From Rhodoferax_B ferrireducens_A (GTDB taxonomy: Bacteria > Pseudomonadota > Gammaproteobacteria > Burkholderiales > Burkholderiaceae_C), in assembly GCF_031458075.1 (NCBI RefSeq), contig NZ_JAVDXT010000002.1, positions 1,302,001 to 1,366,000 on the forward strand: DNA of 64,000 nt, read 5' to 3'. The notes under the pieces were generated by a model. That model searched no databases. It had not been told where the DNA came from and was given only the letters and a program-made list of their open reading frames with translations. Within the stretch, counting starts at the first letter, position 1, and each line of letters begins with the position of its first letter. This document shows positions 8,071 through 16,417 of this stretch, piece after piece. The position numbers and the translations under genes were made by a program.

Positions 8071-9843
8071 TCAGGCCGCCAATGCGGGCTGTGTGCCAAA
8101 TTGCAGCGCATGTAAGCGCGCGTAAAGTCCGGCTCGGGTAATCAGCTCGGCGTGGGTGCCGATCTCGATGATTTCGCCCTGGTCGAGCACGGCTACCCGA
8201 TCCGCATGTTCGATGGTGGATAGGCGGTGCGCAATGATCAGTGTGGTACGACCCGTCATCAGGCGTTGCAAGGCTTCCTGTACCAGGCGTTCTGACTCCG
8301 TGTCGAGGGCTGAGGTGGCTTCATCCAGAATCAGTATCGGCGCATCTTTGTACAGCGCACGGGCGATGGCCAGGCGTTGGCGCTGGCCGCCCGATAGCTC
8401 GGCCGCATTGTGGCCCGTCATGGTGTCAATGCCTTGCGGCGCATCGTCCAGAAACCCGCCCAGGTTCGCAGCCCGCAAGCAGGCTTCGACCCGCGCCCGG
8501 TCGGGTGTGTCACCTAGCGCAACGTTGGCGGCCAGGGTGTCGTTGAACATCACCACATCCTGGTTGACGATGGCAAACTGGTTGCGCAAAGCCTTGAGCT
8601 GCCAGTCGTTGATGTTGTGGCCATCGACCAATACGTTGCCCGTTTGGGCAGATACAAACCGCGGTAGCAAATTGACCAGCGATGTCTTGCCGGAGCCTGA
8701 AGGCCCTACCAATGCCACCACTTCACCCGGCGCAACGTTCAGTGAGACCTGGTTCAAGGCTGAACGGGTTTCGTCGTCTCGGTAACGTACGGTCACGGCT
8801 TGGAATTCGATCCGTCCCTTCGCCCGTGCGAGGACGAAGTTGCCACTCGGCTCCATGGGCGTTTTTTCAATCAGGTCGAGGGCCCGTTCCATGGCCGCGA
8901 GTCCGCGGGTCACCGGGCTGGCGATGTCTGAAAGCCGTTTGACCGGGGCGATCAGCATCAGCATGGCGGTGATATACGACGCGAATTCCCCCGCGCTGAC
9001 TTCGCTGGAGCCTTGCAGCAGCGCTACGCAAATCACACTGGACAATGCAATCGCCGACATCATGTGGGTCATGGGCGTTACCGCCGCCGAGGCTGTGGCC
9101 GACTTCATGGCCAGCCGGCGCAAGCCCTGGCTGAGCTGGCCGAAGCGCTTGGCCTGCGCGCCCTGCGCGGCATGCAATCGCACTACCCGGTAGGCCAACA
9201 CGTTCTCTTCCACCACATAGGCGAGCCCATCGGTTGCCCCTTGGCTGCTTTTGGCAATCTGGTACAGCCGGCGCGACAGCGTACGCGTCACAAATGCCAC
9301 AGACGGGAATAGGACCACCAGAATCAGCGTCAACTGCCAGTTCAGATACAGCAGATAGGCCACCAGAGCGACCAGAACCATGGCGTCTTTGGCAAAGCCC
9401 ATCACCGAGGTGACGAGCAAAATGGCGCCGTTCTGCACTTCATAGACGATGGTGTTGGACAGCGAACTGGCATTTCTCTGGGAGAACAGCGCACTTTGCG
9501 CGTCCAACAAACGGCCAAACATGGCGGTGCGCAGCGTATCGAGGCCATCCTGGGTAATTTTGGCCATGGCCACATCCCCCAAGAAGCTGCTCAGGCCCCG
9601 CAGGCCGAACACGGCAATCAATGCGATGGGGACGAGCCAGGGATTCAGAGCGCCCTTTTGAAAGCCATTGTCGAGCAAGGGCTTGAGCATGGCGGGTACC
9701 AAGGGCTCGGTAGCGGCGCCGATGATGGTGGCCAGGATGACAACCAGCCACGCCGAGCGACGGCCTTTGAAGAAATAAGGCGATAGCCGGCTAACGCTTT
9801 TCCGCAGCAGGTTAACCAGGCTGGGGTGAGTCTCGGTGTTCAT
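8071..9843 (-). CDS. msbA: Lipid A export ABC transporter, ATP-binding/permease protein
   Basis: 590 residues from ATG 9843; an upstream in-frame start would add 18 residues that do not look like MsbA. The N-terminal half holds six transmembrane helices (for instance LVVILATIIGAATEPLVPAML, WLVPIALIAVFGLRGLSSFLG, LTLILVVLFPSVAFVTRTL). The C-terminal ATPase has Walker A (GPSGSGKTS), signature LSGGQRQRLAIARAL and Walker B ILILDEATSALD. This half-transporter dimerises and flips lipid A-core across the inner membrane. Its place in a glycan cluster supports that role over a general drug exporter. It is head-to-head with the core glycosyltransferase gene at 10101. Confidence 0.92.
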   Translation of the reverse strand: MNTETHPSLVNLLRKSVSRLSPYFFKGRRSAWLVVILATIIGAATEPLVPAMLKPLLDNGFQKGALNPWLVPIALIAVFGLRGLSSFLGDVAMAKITQDGLDTLRTAMFGRLLDAQSALFSQRNASSLSNTIVYEVQNGAILLVTSVMGFAKDAMVLVALVAYLLYLNWQLTLILVVLFPSVAFVTRTLSRRLYQIAKSSQGATDGLAYVVEENVLAYRVVRLHAAQGAQAKRFGQLSQGLRRLAMKSATASAAVTPMTHMMSAIALSSVICVALLQGSSEVSAGEFASYITAMLMLIAPVKRLSDIASPVTRGLAAMERALDLIEKTPMEPSGNFVLARAKGRIEFQAVTVRYRDDETRSALNQVSLNVAPGEVVALVGPSGSGKTSLVNLLPRFVSAQTGNVLVDGHNINDWQLKALRNQFAIVNQDVVMFNDTLAANVALGDTPDRARVEACLRAANLGGFLDDAPQGIDTMTGHNAAELSGGQRQRLAIARALYKDAPILILDEATSALDTESERLVQEALQRLMTGRTTLIIAHRLSTIEHADRVAVLDQGEIIEIGTHAELITRAGLYARLHALQFGTQPALAA

Positions 9844-10053
9844 GGTGTGACTGCCTGGGTAATAGGTGATGGCTGGAGCGGCAGTTGCAAGTAACAAAGG
9901 CGGTGGGCGTTAACGCAAACAGACCACACGGTTTTCAACGAAGGCTTCGGAACTTTTCAAAGAGTCGGGATTATCCAGCTTTTCACAAGCCGTCCCGCGG
10001 TGGGGCTGGGCTGGGCGCTGACTGCTTGCGCTTGCCTTCATAATCGCCAGCCT

Positions 10054-10101
10054 ATGTTTGAACTTCATTCGCTCACTCCACTTGCAGGCGGCGCTCTCTG
10101 A
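10054..10101 (+). CDS. Possible 15-codon leader ORF coupled to the WaaE-like gene
   Basis: ATG 10054 opens a frame encoding MFELHSLTPLAGGAL, and its TGA overlaps the ATG of the next gene (TGATG at 10099-10103). The overlap is what translational coupling looks like, and the downstream gene has no other strong ribosome-binding site. There is no ribosome-binding site clearly in front of this small ORF either, so it may be a chance frame. Confidence 0.3.
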   Translation: MFELHSLTPLAGGAL

Positions 10102-10865
10102 TGGGTTTGTCTGTTGTCATCATTACCAAGAACGAAGCCCTGAATTTGGCACCCTGCCTGGAGTCGGTCGCCTTCGCCGATGAGCTGGTCGTGGTGGACA
10201 GCGGTAGCACCGATGGCACCTTGCAGATCGCCCAGTCGTTTGGGGCCAAAATTCTGCAGACACCAGATTGGCCTGGTTTTGGGCGGCAGAAGAACCGCGC
10301 GGTGGATATGGCGACGCAGGACTGGATTTTGTCGATTGATGCCGATGAGCGCATTGGGCCTGTTTTGCGGGATGAAATCATGGCCACTATGGCGTCCCCC
10401 ACCCATAAGGTGTATGCGCTGAACCGGCGCTCCAGTTACTGCGGCCAGACCATGAACCACTCAGGCTGGTATCCGGACCCCGTCGTGCGCTTGTTTCAGC
10501 GTGGCGCAGCACGGTTTTCTGACGACCTGGTGCACGAGTCGCTGCGCACCAGCTTGCCGATTGGGGCGTTGCAAGGCCCGATGGCGCACCTGAGCTTTCG
10601 CAACCTGGAGTCGGTACTCGACAAGGTCAACCGCTACTCCACAGCCGGCGCACAGGCTTTGGCCAACAAGGGTAAGTCAGCCTCGCTGGGTAAGGCTTTG
10701 CTGCATGGCTTCTGGGCATTCTTCCGTACCTACGTCGTCCGCCGTGGCTTTCTGGATGGACGCATGGGCTTGGTATTGGCGATTTCGAATGCCGAAGGCA
10801 CCTATTACCGCTATTTGAAGCTGTGGTTGCTGCAGCGTCCGGTGGATGAGAAAGAGCCTGCCTGA
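10101..10865 (+). CDS. LPS core glycosyltransferase, WaaE/KdtX-like (family 2)
   Basis: 254 residues. GT-A signature from the first residues (LSVVIITKNEALNLAPCLES), ELVVVDSGSTDGT, GFGRQKNRAVDMA, then the DxD motif ILSIDADERI and the acceptor-side YPDPVVRLFQRG and DDLVHESL. This pattern matches the WaaE/KdtX group, which adds glucose to the first core heptose in the cytoplasm. The gene is divergent from msbA and overlaps the next glycosyltransferase gene by one base (TGATG), so the two are co-translated. The exact sugar is inferred from family resemblance only. Confidence 0.87.
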   Translation: MGLSVVIITKNEALNLAPCLESVAFADELVVVDSGSTDGTLQIAQSFGAKILQTPDWPGFGRQKNRAVDMATQDWILSIDADERIGPVLRDEIMATMASPTHKVYALNRRSSYCGQTMNHSGWYPDPVVRLFQRGAARFSDDLVHESLRTSLPIGALQGPMAHLSFRNLESVLDKVNRYSTAGAQALANKGKSASLGKALLHGFWAFFRTYVVRRGFLDGRMGLVLAISNAEGTYYRYLKLWLLQRPVDEKEPA

Positions 10866-11713
10866 TGGCATTAAAGATAGCGCTGGTCGTGCTGACCTAC
10901 AACCGTGCGAATGCACTGCTGGCCGTGCTGCGTTCCTTGGCAAGCCAGTGCGGACCAGGCCATTCGGTGTGGATCGCCGACGATGGTTCCCGCCCCGAGC
11001 AAGTGGACGCCATGCGACTAGGCATGCCCAGCTTTGCCTGCCCGGTGCACCACGTATGGCATCCTGATGTCGGCTTTACCGCGGCGCGCGCGCGCAATCT
11101 GGCTGCAGCGCAGAGCGATGCCGACTATCTGATTTTTCTGGATGGTGACTGCGTACCCAATGCTGCATTCATCGCCCAGCATCTGCTGCTGGCCCAAACC
11201 GGGGCATTCGTGAATGGCAGCCGGGTGCTGCTGAATGAAAATGTGACCCGCCTTGTGGAACAAAACGCCTTGGATCTGCTCCAACTCGGCGCGGTAGACT
11301 GGGTGCGCATGCGCTGGAGCGGTGAAAGCAATAAGTTGCTGCACCTGCTGCACTGGCCTTCGGCTCCGTTCAGGACCTCGACCGAGTTCCGCTGGAAGGG
11401 CATCCGCAGCTGTAATTTCGCTGTGTGGAGCAAGGACTTCCGGGCTGTCAACGGTTTCGATGAAAGCTTCAATGGCTGGGGCCATGAGGATGCCGACCTG
11501 GTGCTGCGTTTGCACCACCATGGCATGCAACGAAAAAATGGTTTCTGGGGCACCGAGGTCTACCACTTGTGGCACCGGGAGAACGCCAGAGACCAGGAGA
11601 GTATCAACCGCCAGCGTGTGCTGGCGCGCATGCAGGGCGCACAGGTAAAGGCCGATGTGGGGCTGGACCAACTGGCAGACCGCCAAGGGGTGCAGGTCAC
11701 CCGTATCAACTAA
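10865..11713 (+). CDS. Glycosyltransferase family 2 with a galactosyltransferase-like C-terminus
   Basis: 282 residues. N-terminal GT-A pattern IALVVLTYNRANALLAVLRSL, VWIADDGSRPEQVD, DVGFTAARARNLAAAQSDADYLIFLDGDCVP (DxD in DGDC). The C-terminal NGFDESFNGWGHEDADLVLRL is the Glyco_transf_7C-type box seen in galactosyl- and chondroitin-type enzymes. It overlaps the preceding gene by one base and ends 19 bp before tolB, so tolB may be read from the same message. Probably adds a later core or surface sugar. Confidence 0.85.
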   Translation: MALKIALVVLTYNRANALLAVLRSLASQCGPGHSVWIADDGSRPEQVDAMRLGMPSFACPVHHVWHPDVGFTAARARNLAAAQSDADYLIFLDGDCVPNAAFIAQHLLLAQTGAFVNGSRVLLNENVTRLVEQNALDLLQLGAVDWVRMRWSGESNKLLHLLHWPSAPFRTSTEFRWKGIRSCNFAVWSKDFRAVNGFDESFNGWGHEDADLVLRLHHHGMQRKNGFWGTEVYHLWHRENARDQESINRQRVLARMQGAQVKADVGLDQLADRQGVQVTRIN

Positions 11714-11732
11714 ATAGCATGGGAGAAGATTT

Positions 11733-13034
11733 GTGAAGAATTTGGGTTTGCATTGGCACAGACGCCAGGTAATGGGTGTGATGGGGCTTGTGGCTGCGGT
11801 GGCCGCAGCGCCTGCCTTGGCCCAGTTTCGGGTGGAGGTTTCGGGCATCGGCCTGACCCAGCTGCCGATTGCCGTGGCCAGCTTCCGTGGCGACGAGCAA
11901 TCGCCGCAAAAGATTGGCGCGATTGTGCAGGCCGATCTGGAGCGCAGCGGGCAGTTCCGGGCCATCGATGCCAGCGGTGTGGCGCTGGACGAAACGGCTC
12001 GGCCCGACGTGGCCTTGTGGCGGCAAAAAACCGCCGACTCCCTGGTGACTGGCAGCGTGACCCGGCTGGCGGATGGCCGCTACGACGTGCGTTTTCGCCT
12101 TTGGGACGTGGTGCGCGTACAAGACCTGGGCGGCCAGAGCTTTACCGTTCCTCAAGGGGATTTGCGCCTGGCGGCCCATCGCATCGCCGACTTCATTTAT
12201 GAAAAGCTGACGGGCGACAAAGGCATTTTTTCGACCCGCATCGCCTACGTCACCAAGGCAGGTACCCGCCATACGCTGTGGGTTGCCGATGCCGATGGCG
12301 AGAACAGCCAGACTGCGCTGGCCAGCCCCGAGTCCATCATTTCCCCGGCCTGGTCGCCCAACGGTGCACAGCTGGCCTACGTGTCCTTCGAAGCGCGCAA
12401 ACCGGTGATCTACGTGCACGACGTATCCAGCGGCAAGCGCCGCTTGATCGCCAACTTCAAGGGCTCCAACAGTGCCCCCGCCTGGTCGCCAGATGGCCGC
12501 ACCTTGGCCATGACCTTGAGCCGCGACGGCGGTTCTCAGCTCTACACGATTGACGCCACCAACGGCGGTGAGCCGCGACGGCTCACACAGTCGAGCGGTA
12601 TCGACACCGAGCCCCGGTATTCGGCCGACGGCAAATACATTTACTTCGTCAGCGACCGTGGCGGTGCACCGCAGATCTACCGCATGCCCAGCAGCGGCGG
12701 CAATCCAGAGCGCGTTACCTTTACCGGCAGTTACAACATCTCGCCCAGCATCAGCCCGGATGGCCGCTGGCTAGCCTACATTTCCCGCATCGGCGGCGCG
12801 TTCAAGTTGCAGGTGATGGAACTCAGCACCTCCACCGTGACCAGCATCACCGATACCAGCGCCGACGAGAGTCCCAGCTTTGCCCCAAACAGCCGCTTGT
12901 TGGTTTATGCGACCCAGCAACAAGGCCGCGAGGCTTTGATGACCACCACGTTGGACGGCAAGATCAAGGCCCGCCTCGCAGGGCAGGCCGGCGATATACG
13001 TGAACCGGACTGGGGTCCGTTTCAGAAACCATAA
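11733..13034 (+). CDS. tolB: Tol-Pal system translocation protein TolB
   Basis: 433 residues from GTG 11733, with GGGAGAAG upstream. A signal peptide with an Arg pair (HRRQVMGVMGLVAAVAAAPALA) ends at AQF. The N-terminal domain contains FRGDEQSPQKIGAIVQADLERSGQFR. From residue ~200 there are repeated WD40-like propeller blades, each with a PAWSPxG(A/R) or PRYSADGKYIYF box (five are visible). TolB is the periplasmic partner of Pal and of colicin/TolA, and takes part in outer-membrane constriction during division. It heads tolB-pal-cpoB. No tolQ, tolR or tolA genes lie upstream here. Confidence 0.96.
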   Translation: MKNLGLHWHRRQVMGVMGLVAAVAAAPALAQFRVEVSGIGLTQLPIAVASFRGDEQSPQKIGAIVQADLERSGQFRAIDASGVALDETARPDVALWRQKTADSLVTGSVTRLADGRYDVRFRLWDVVRVQDLGGQSFTVPQGDLRLAAHRIADFIYEKLTGDKGIFSTRIAYVTKAGTRHTLWVADADGENSQTALASPESIISPAWSPNGAQLAYVSFEARKPVIYVHDVSSGKRRLIANFKGSNSAPAWSPDGRTLAMTLSRDGGSQLYTIDATNGGEPRRLTQSSGIDTEPRYSADGKYIYFVSDRGGAPQIYRMPSSGGNPERVTFTGSYNISPSISPDGRWLAYISRIGGAFKLQVMELSTSTVTSITDTSADESPSFAPNSRLLVYATQQQGREALMTTTLDGKIKARLAGQAGDIREPDWGPFQKP

Positions 13035-13063
13035 ATCCTTATTCATTAACCAGGAGTTTGAAC

Positions 13064-13606
13064 ATGAAAAATATGATCTGGGCGCTGTCGTTGACCGCCG
13101 TGTTGGCGGGTTGTGCGTCGGGAGTCAAGCTGGACGATGTGCCAGTTGTAGACAAGAGCGGCGCCGGCGTAACCCCATCGGGCGCAGGCGCCCAAAGTGG
13201 CAATGCATCGGGTGCCACCCAAAGCGGCGTGACGCCGGTAGATTTGTCGGGTTCCAGCTCGGTAGCCACCGGCCCTGCCAGCGGCCGTATCGTGTACTTC
13301 GATTTCGACAGCTATGCCGTAATGCCTAGCGACCAGGCCATCATCGAAACCAATGCCCGCTACCTGAAAGCCGACAAGACCCGCCGTGCCGTGGTCGAAG
13401 GTCATACCGACGAGCGCGGTGGCCGTGAATACAACCTGGCGCTGGGCCAAAAGCGTTCCGAGTCGGTGCGCCGCGCCTTGGGTCTGTTGGGTGTTGCCGA
13501 TAGCCAGCTCGAAGCCGTCAGCTTCGGCAAGGAAAAGCCGGCCGTGCAAGGCAGCGATGAGGCGGCCATGGCCAAGAACCGCCGCGCCGAGATCAGCTAC
13601 CGATGA
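13064..13606 (+). CDS. pal: Peptidoglycan-associated lipoprotein Pal
   Basis: 180 residues from ATG 13064, preceded by CAGGAG at 13051-13056; an in-frame TTG six bases earlier is less likely. The lipoprotein signal MKNMIWALSLTAVLAGC places the acylated Cys at residue 17. A low-complexity Gly/Ala/Ser linker follows, then the OmpA-type peptidoglycan-binding domain (IVYFDFDSYAV, VVEGHTDERGGREYNLALGQKRSESVRRAL, ISYR at the end). Pal anchors the outer membrane to peptidoglycan and binds TolB. It overlaps cpoB by 4 bp (ATGA). Confidence 0.96.
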   Translation: MKNMIWALSLTAVLAGCASGVKLDDVPVVDKSGAGVTPSGAGAQSGNASGATQSGVTPVDLSGSSSVATGPASGRIVYFDFDSYAVMPSDQAIIETNARYLKADKTRRAVVEGHTDERGGREYNLALGQKRSESVRRALGLLGVADSQLEAVSFGKEKPAVQGSDEAAMAKNRRAEISYR

Positions 13607-14379
13607 GCCGCAGCCCTGCACCGCGTCTGGCCGCCGTGGCGTTGGGCTGCTGGATGCTGCTTGCCGGCAGTGCCCACGCCGCTTTGTTCGAGGACGACGA
13701 AGCCCGCAAAGCCATTTTGGATTTGCGCGCCAAAGTCGACATGATTTCCCAAAAGGCGGCGGAGGATGCCAGGAGAGCATCTGAGGAAAACAGCCAGCTG
13801 CGCCGCAGCCTGCTCGATCTGCAAAGCCAGATTGAAAACCTGCGCAATGACATGGCCCGGCAACGCGGCCAGGACGAACAGTTGGCCCGCGATGTCGCCG
13901 AGGTGCAGCGCCGCCTGAAGGACCAGGCGCAAGGGGTGGATGAGCGCTTGCGCAAATTTGAACCCAGCAAAGTCTCGGTAGACGGCAAAGAGTTCACCGC
14001 CGACCCCGCGGAAGTGCGCGAATTCGATGCGGCTTTGGCGGTGTTCCGTAGCGGCGACTTTGTGGCTGCGCAAAACGCGTTTACGGCCTTCACCAAGCGC
14101 TACCCGCAAAGTGGCTATGGTCCTTCGGCCTTGTTCTGGCTGGGCAATGCCCAATACGCCAACAAAGACTACAAGGGCGCGGTGACCAACTTCCGCACCA
14201 TGCTGACGTCGGCGGCAGACCATCCGCGGGCGCCAGAGGCTGCCTTGTCGATTGCCAATTGCCAGATGGAGCTGAAGGACAGCAAGGCGGCCCGCAAGAC
14301 CTTGGAAGACCTGGTCAAGGCCTATCCGCAGTCTGAAGCCGCATCCGCAGCCAAGGACCGCCTGAGCAAGCTCAAGTAA
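13603..14379 (+). CDS. cpoB: Cell division coordinator CpoB (YbgF)
   Basis: 258 residues. A signal peptide (AAVALGCWMLLAGSAHA) precedes a long charged coiled coil (about residues 35-105, rich in Q, E, R and L). A tetratricopeptide-repeat domain follows from residue ~145 (FDAALAVFRSGDFVAAQNAFTAF, PSALFWLGNAQYANKDYKGAV, PEAALSIANCQMELKDSKAA). CpoB is periplasmic, trimerises through the coiled coil, and links TolA/Pal constriction to PBP1B peptidoglycan synthesis. It starts inside the pal stop codon. Confidence 0.93.
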   Translation: MSRSPAPRLAAVALGCWMLLAGSAHAALFEDDEARKAILDLRAKVDMISQKAAEDARRASEENSQLRRSLLDLQSQIENLRNDMARQRGQDEQLARDVAEVQRRLKDQAQGVDERLRKFEPSKVSVDGKEFTADPAEVREFDAALAVFRSGDFVAAQNAFTAFTKRYPQSGYGPSALFWLGNAQYANKDYKGAVTNFRTMLTSAADHPRAPEAALSIANCQMELKDSKAARKTLEDLVKAYPQSEAASAAKDRLSKLK

Positions 14380-14391
14380 GCAGATACTATA

Positions 14392-14450
14392 TTTGCTATT
14401 TTTATCGTAGCTGCTTACGCTGATTATATAAGCGCTAGAAGGCTATTTTG
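14392..14450 (+). repeat. Dispersed palindromic repeat, copy between cpoB and tcdA
   Basis: Head TTTGCTATT, then GTAGCTGCTTACGC, a loop, and AAGCGCTAGAAGGC with a T-rich tail. It fills the gap between cpoB and tcdA, and its tail (CTATTTTGTG) provides the GTG start codon of tcdA. Same orientation (+) as most intergenic copies. Confidence 0.8.
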
Positions 14451-15256
14451 TGCATAATCCAACTGTAGACACAGCCGCGCCAGCCGATCTGGCGCGGCGC
14501 TTTGGCGGGCTGGAGCGCCTGTATGGTGTGGCCGGCGCCGCGCGCATCCGTGCAGCGCACGTGGTGGTTGTGGGTATCGGCGGCGTCGGCTCGTGGACGG
14601 TCGAAGCCCTGGCCCGCAGCGGGGTGGGGCGCTTGACGCTGATCGATATGGACCACGTGTCTGAGTCCAACATCAACCGCCAGATCCACGCGCTGGAGTC
14701 CACCGTCGGCCAGGCCAAGATTGTGGCCATGCGCGAGCGCATCGCGCAGATCAATCCTGCTTGTGTCGTCGATTGCATCGACGAATTTGTCGAGCCCGGC
14801 AACTGGCTGCAGCTGTTGCCTGCGGATGCCGATGCGGTGGTGGATGCCTGCGACCAGGTGCCAGCCAAAACCGCCATGGCCGCCTGGGCCCGCCAGACCC
14901 GTAGTTGCTTCATTACCGTGGGTGCAGCCGGCGGCAAGCGCCATGCCCACAAAGTCGATATCGACGACCTGTCACTCACGACCCATGATCCGCTGCTGGC
15001 CCAGTTGCGCTACCGCTTGCGCAAGGAGCACGGCGCACCGCGCGAAGGTAAAAAAATCAGCGTGGCCTGTGTCTTCAGCCGCGAAGCCGTGATGCCGCCC
15101 GACGCCTCGTGTGCGGTGGAGGGTGACGGCAGCCTGAACTGCCATGGCTACGGCTCGGTGGTCAGCGTGACGGCCACTTTCGGCCAGTGCGCAGCCGGGT
15201 GGGTTTTGGATAAATTGGCGTCGGCGGTTGAAAAGAGCTTGAAAACCACGCTATAA
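14450..15256 (+). CDS. tcdA: tRNA threonylcarbamoyladenosine dehydratase
   Basis: 268 residues with a GTG start at 14450 that lies at the edge of a dispersed repeat. E1/ThiF-like fold: RRFGGLERLYG, the ATP-binding VVVVGIGGVGSWTVEALARSG, LTLIDMDHVSESNINRQIHAL, and VVDACDQVPAKTAMA. A late Cys-containing segment (VFSREAVMPPDASCAVEGDGSLNCHGYGS) is typical of TcdA/CsdL. The enzyme adenylates and dehydrates t6A37 of ANN-decoding tRNAs to cyclic ct6A. It sits directly upstream of tRNA-Lys(UUU), itself a t6A-type tRNA, and the promoter of that tRNA lies in the end of this gene. Confidence 0.93.
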   Translation: MHNPTVDTAAPADLARRFGGLERLYGVAGAARIRAAHVVVVGIGGVGSWTVEALARSGVGRLTLIDMDHVSESNINRQIHALESTVGQAKIVAMRERIAQINPACVVDCIDEFVEPGNWLQLLPADADAVVDACDQVPAKTAMAAWARQTRSCFITVGAAGGKRHAHKVDIDDLSLTTHDPLLAQLRYRLRKEHGAPREGKKISVACVFSREAVMPPDASCAVEGDGSLNCHGYGSVVSVTATFGQCAAGWVLDKLASAVEKSLKTTL

Positions 15257-15257
15257 T
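15228..15257 (+). promoter_or_regulatory. Sigma-70 type promoter for tRNA-Lys
   Basis: TTGAAA (15228-15233) and a perfect TATAAT (15252-15257) are 18 bp apart. The -10 box contains the TAA stop codon of tcdA. Transcription would begin near 15264, about 30 bases before the mature tRNA. Confidence 0.65.
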
Positions 15258-15292
15258 TTAAGGCTGCGCTGCAGTGTGAAAACACAAAAGCC

Positions 15293-15368
15293 GGGACGTT
15301 AGCTCAGTTGGTAGAGCAGCGGACTTTTAATCCGTTTGTCGTGGGTTCGACCCCCGCACGTCCCACCA
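15293..15368 (+). tRNA. tRNA-Lys (UUU)
   Basis: A complete 76-nt cloverleaf including an encoded CCA. The acceptor stem is GGGACGT with ACGTCCC; the D-loop region is TAGCTCAGTTGGTAGAGC; the anticodon loop CTTTTAA gives anticodon TTT at 15326-15328; the T-arm is GTGGGTTCGACCCCCGC. It is followed at once by a terminator, so it is probably a single-gene transcript. Confidence 0.98.
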
Positions 15369-15376
15369 AAATTAAG

Positions 15377-15417
15377 AAAAGCCCGCTATTCAAAAGATAG
15401 CGGGCTTTTTGGTTTTT
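15377..15417 (+). terminator. Rho-independent terminator after tRNA-Lys
   Basis: A 13-bp stem (AAAAGCCCGCTAT with ATAGCGGGCTTTT) around a seven-base loop, continuing into TTTTTGGTTTTT. It begins 9 bases after the CCA end of the tRNA. Confidence 0.9.
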
Positions 15418-15433
15418 AGCCCAGGGAGTACGC

Positions 15434-16330
15434 ATGCCCGTCCAACGCTACACCACGCTTCCCCACCACGACCGCTTCCCATATTCGGCCATCCACCAGC
15501 GGTCCGATTTCCGCTGGCCGAATGGTGCGCGGCTGGCGGTGTACCTGGGTTTCAACATCGAGCATTTCGCGTTTGGCGAAGGCCTGGGGGCGAACCTGGG
15601 GCCGGTGTCGCCCCAGCCAGATGTGCTGAACTATGCCTGGCGTGAATACGGCAACCGGGTCGGCGTATGGCGCTGCCTGGAACTGTTTGATGCGTTGAAT
15701 CTGCCGGCCGGCACCTTGATCAACACGGCTTTATACGAACATTGCCCCGAGGTAATTGCCGCCTGCGTGGCCCGTGGTGACGAGCTGATTGGCCATGGCC
15801 ACACCAATGCCGAGCGCCAGAACGGCATGGACGAGGCGACCGAACGGGATTTACTGCAGTCCTGTCGGGCGTTGATGCTGCAACACAGCGGTGTGGCACC
15901 TACCGGCTGGCTATCACCCTGGATTGCGGAGACCGCGCTGACCCCGGACCTGCTGCGCGAAGCCGGCTACCGCTACAGCTTGAACTGGTGCCATGACGAC
16001 CAGCCGGTGGCGATGCAGACGCGCAGCGGCCCGATCTGGTCCATCCCGTACCCGCAAGAGTTGAACGACATTCCGATGATCATGGGCCGCCAGCTCGATG
16101 CCAAAGACTTCGCCCAGATGCTCATCGACAATTTCGACGAGATGCTGCTGCAGTCGCAGAGCCAGTCGCTGGTGATGGGTATCGCGCTGCACCCCTACAT
16201 CGTTGGCCAGCCGTACCGCTTGCGGCATCTGCGCCGGGCGCTGCAGCATATTGCGAACCACCGCAGCGATATCTGGTTCACCACACCGGGTGCGATTGCC
16301 GGCGCGATGGATGGCTTGCCGCAGGCTTAG
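15434..16330 (+). CDS. Polysaccharide deacetylase family protein (PuuE/allantoinase-like)
   Basis: 298 residues. The NodB homology fold is present: RLAVYLGFNIEHFAFGEG, YGNRVGVWRCLELFDALNLPAGTLINTALYE, GDELIGHGHTNAERQNGMDEATERDLLQSC, and GWLSPWIAETALTPDLLREAGYRYSLNW. This resembles the group of PuuE allantoinases and polyunsaturated chitin-like deacetylases, in which the first metal-binding Asp of NodB enzymes is changed. The substrate may therefore be a cyclic amide rather than a polysaccharide. No other purine-degradation gene is nearby, so the substrate stays open. Confidence 0.8.
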   Translation: MPVQRYTTLPHHDRFPYSAIHQRSDFRWPNGARLAVYLGFNIEHFAFGEGLGANLGPVSPQPDVLNYAWREYGNRVGVWRCLELFDALNLPAGTLINTALYEHCPEVIAACVARGDELIGHGHTNAERQNGMDEATERDLLQSCRALMLQHSGVAPTGWLSPWIAETALTPDLLREAGYRYSLNWCHDDQPVAMQTRSGPIWSIPYPQELNDIPMIMGRQLDAKDFAQMLIDNFDEMLLQSQSQSLVMGIALHPYIVGQPYRLRHLRRALQHIANHRSDIWFTTPGAIAGAMDGLPQA

Positions 16331-16362
16331 CCGCTGCATTTGATACAAACGGGGGCAAAAGA

Positions 16363-16396
16363 AAAGGGCTTACGTCGTGTGGCGCAAGCCCTTTGT
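16363..16396. terminator. Bidirectional hairpin between convergent genes
   Basis: AAAGGGCTTACG pairs with CGCAAGCCCTTT (one mismatch), flanked by A-rich sequence on the left and T residues on the right. It lies between the stop of the deacetylase-like gene and the stop of the convergent GlsB-type gene, so it can serve both. Confidence 0.7.
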
Positions 16397-16417
16397 ACAT
16401 TGCTCCCGGAAGTGCTA

